Shown: positions 62,946-64,000 of the stretch, one piece after another
Layout: every line of letters begins with the position of its first letter
Position numbering within the stretch: the stretch's first letter is position 1
Source of the DNA: Myxococcus xanthus
GTDB taxonomy: Bacteria > Myxococcota > Myxococcia > Myxococcales > Myxococcaceae
Length of the DNA: 64,000 bases
NCBI RefSeq assembly: GCF_900106535.1
Contig: NZ_FNOH01000011.1
Coordinates: 62,001 to 126,000, forward strand
Direction of reading: 5' to 3'
Notes under the pieces: generated by a model
The model's database searches: none
Told to the model about the DNA's origin: nothing
Seen by the model: only the letters and a program-made list of their open reading frames with translations
Position numbers and translations under genes: made by a program

Positions 62946-64000
62946 TCAGTCGACGACGGTGGTGCCTTCGTACATCCGGTCGAGCTGCGCCCTGTACTTC
63001 TGGGTGCAGACCTTCCGCTTCACACTGAGCTTGGGCGTCAGCTCCTCCGTCTCCTGGCTGAAGTCGTTCTCCAGCACGGTGAAGCGCTTGAGCGTGGCGT
63101 AGGGCGGCTGCTGCGTGTTGACCTGATCCACCGCGGCCTTCACCGCCGCCTGGACCTCCGGACGACGGGCATTGTCCGCGTAGGTGCCCACAGGGGCGCC
63201 CTGGTCCAGGAGGAGTCTGCGCGCGCCCTCCTCCGACACGGTGATGAGCACCACCAGGTACGGCCGCTTGTCGCCGTACACCATGGCCTGACTGATGATG
63301 GCGTGCGTCTTGAGGGCGTTCTCGAGATTCTGCGGCGCCACGTTCTTCCCGCCCGCGGTGACGATGAGGTCCTTCTTGCGGTCGGTGATGCGCAGGTAGT
63401 TGTCCGCGTCCAGCTCGCCGATGTCACCGGTGTGGAACCAGTTCTCCGCGTCGATGGCCTCCGCCGTGGCCTCGGGGTTCTTGTAGTACCCCTTCATGAC
63501 GGCCGGGCCGCGGATGAGGATTTCGCCGTCGGAGGCAATCATCACCTCCATGCCCGGCACGGGCGCGCCCACGCTGCCAATCTTGATCTTGTGCTCGCGA
63601 TTGACGGTGGTGCCGGCGCACGTCTCCGTCAGGCCGTAGCCCTCCAGCACCTTGAGGCCCAGCAGGTCGAAGAAGTAGCCGATCTTCGGAGACAGGGGCG
63701 CGCCGCCGGAGATGAACACGCGCATGTTGCCGCCCAGCTTCTCGCTGATGGCCGCGTGCACCTTGGAGAACACCAGCTTCTTCGCCAACGCGAAGCCCAG
63801 GGTGGCGTACTCGCGCCCCTGGCTGCGTGCCTCGACGTACTCGTCGAACAGCTTGAAGGCCCAGCGGAAGAGCCGGCCCTTGAGCCCCGGGGCCGCCGAG
63901 CCGTTGGCCACCACGTTGTTGTAGACCTTCTCGAAGACGCGCGGCACCGACGGCAGCACCGAGGGACGCGTCTCCACCAGGTTGGCGAGCAGCTTGTCCA
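62946..64000 (-). CDS. Long-chain fatty acid--CoA ligase (AMP-forming), C-terminal part; runs off right edge
   Basis: The visible 351 codons are the C-terminal part of an ANL-superfamily acyl-CoA synthetase. Blocks: SVPRVFEKVYNNV, MRVFISGGAPLSPKIGYFFDLLGLKVLEGYGLTE (with YGLTET adenylate motif), ENWFHTGDIGELD, RITDRKKDLIVTAGGKNVAPQNLE (hinge and catalytic-Lys region), and a C-terminal EELTPKLSVKRKV block typical of long-chain (FACL/FadD15-type) enzymes. The GTG at 63977 is internal; the frame continues past 64000, so start and N-terminal domain are outside the window. Confidence 0.92.
   Translation of the reverse strand, partial: DKLLANLVETRPSVLPSVPRVFEKVYNNVVANGSAAPGLKGRLFRWAFKLFDEYVEARSQGREYATLGFALAKKLVFSKVHAAISEKLGGNMRVFISGGAPLSPKIGYFFDLLGLKVLEGYGLTETCAGTTVNREHKIKIGSVGAPVPGMEVMIASDGEILIRGPAVMKGYYKNPEATAEAIDAENWFHTGDIGELDADNYLRITDRKKDLIVTAGGKNVAPQNLENALKTHAIISQAMVYGDKRPYLVVLITVSEEGARRLLLDQGAPVGTYADNARRPEVQAAVKAAVDQVNTQQPPYATLKRFTVLENDFSQETEELTPKLSVKRKVCTQKYRAQLDRMYEGTTVVD

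Overview
The window is high-GC, densely coding DNA that I read as a chromosomal segment of Myxococcus xanthus or a very close relative. The strongest evidence is a 1,395-residue gene (22752-26939, +) with an N-terminal receiver-like domain and a very long coiled coil, the architecture and length of the A-motility protein AglZ. A TolQ/TolR/TolR operon (4087-2224, -) lies in the place and form I remember for aglX/aglV. Myxobacterial traits also include an HCD-type Ser/Thr kinase, Ala/Pro/Lys-rich tails and many GTG/TTG starts. I see no tRNA, rRNA, insertion sequence, prophage or CRISPR array.

Layout. 1-13.7 kb: a lipoprotein fragment, trmFO, a DksA/TraR-type zinc finger protein, the TolQ-TolR-TolR operon with a good sigma-A promoter, topA, dprA (broken by one extra base in a G6 run, so that it reads in frame into topA), a LysM protein, a CpoB-like lipoprotein, pgeF, and a diguanylate cyclase with a periplasmic CxxCH haem site. 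13.1-22.7 kb: an SGNH hydrolase, an HtrA protease, a GH57 branching-enzyme-like protein, a Rho_N/DUF4912 protein with about a dozen GASDxRY repeats, and a divergent family-4 glycosyltransferase with a long repeat tail. 22.7-27.3 kb: aglZ, terminator hairpins and a small membrane protein.

27.5-35.7 kb: two plus-strand runs. The first is a MoxR ATPase with a patatin phospholipase. Then comes ilvE, followed by an AAA+ ATPase, a Fic-fold protein lacking the catalytic His, a DHH phosphoesterase and a cysteine desulfurase, with close spacing or overlaps. 35.7-42.6 kb: a decayed two-component remnant, a small hydrophilic protein, a TPR-protein/Ser-Thr-kinase pair, a likely 6S RNA just before 5-formyl-THF cyclo-ligase, ymdB, tyrS and a secreted EndoU-like protein. 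42.6-52.7 kb: a giant alpha-2-macroglobulin with an intact thioester motif, rlmE, two small genes, dctA and an acyl-CoA dehydrogenase. 53-58 kb: an RND efflux pair with a downstream marR. 58-64 kb: a secreted unknown, a CaiB-type CoA-transferase, an SCP2 lipid-binding protein, a divergent receiver/degenerate kinase pair, tatA and a partial long-chain acyl-CoA ligase.

Threads linking genes: envelope and gliding functions (TolQR, AglZ, LysM, CpoB-like, HtrA, A2M, TatA); carbohydrate genes beside aglZ (GT4, DUF4912, GH57); and lipid metabolism (acyl-CoA dehydrogenase, CaiB, SCP2, acyl-CoA ligase), where two of the genes carry the same palindrome about 22 bp before their starts. Functional calls rest on motifs read by eye; no search was run.
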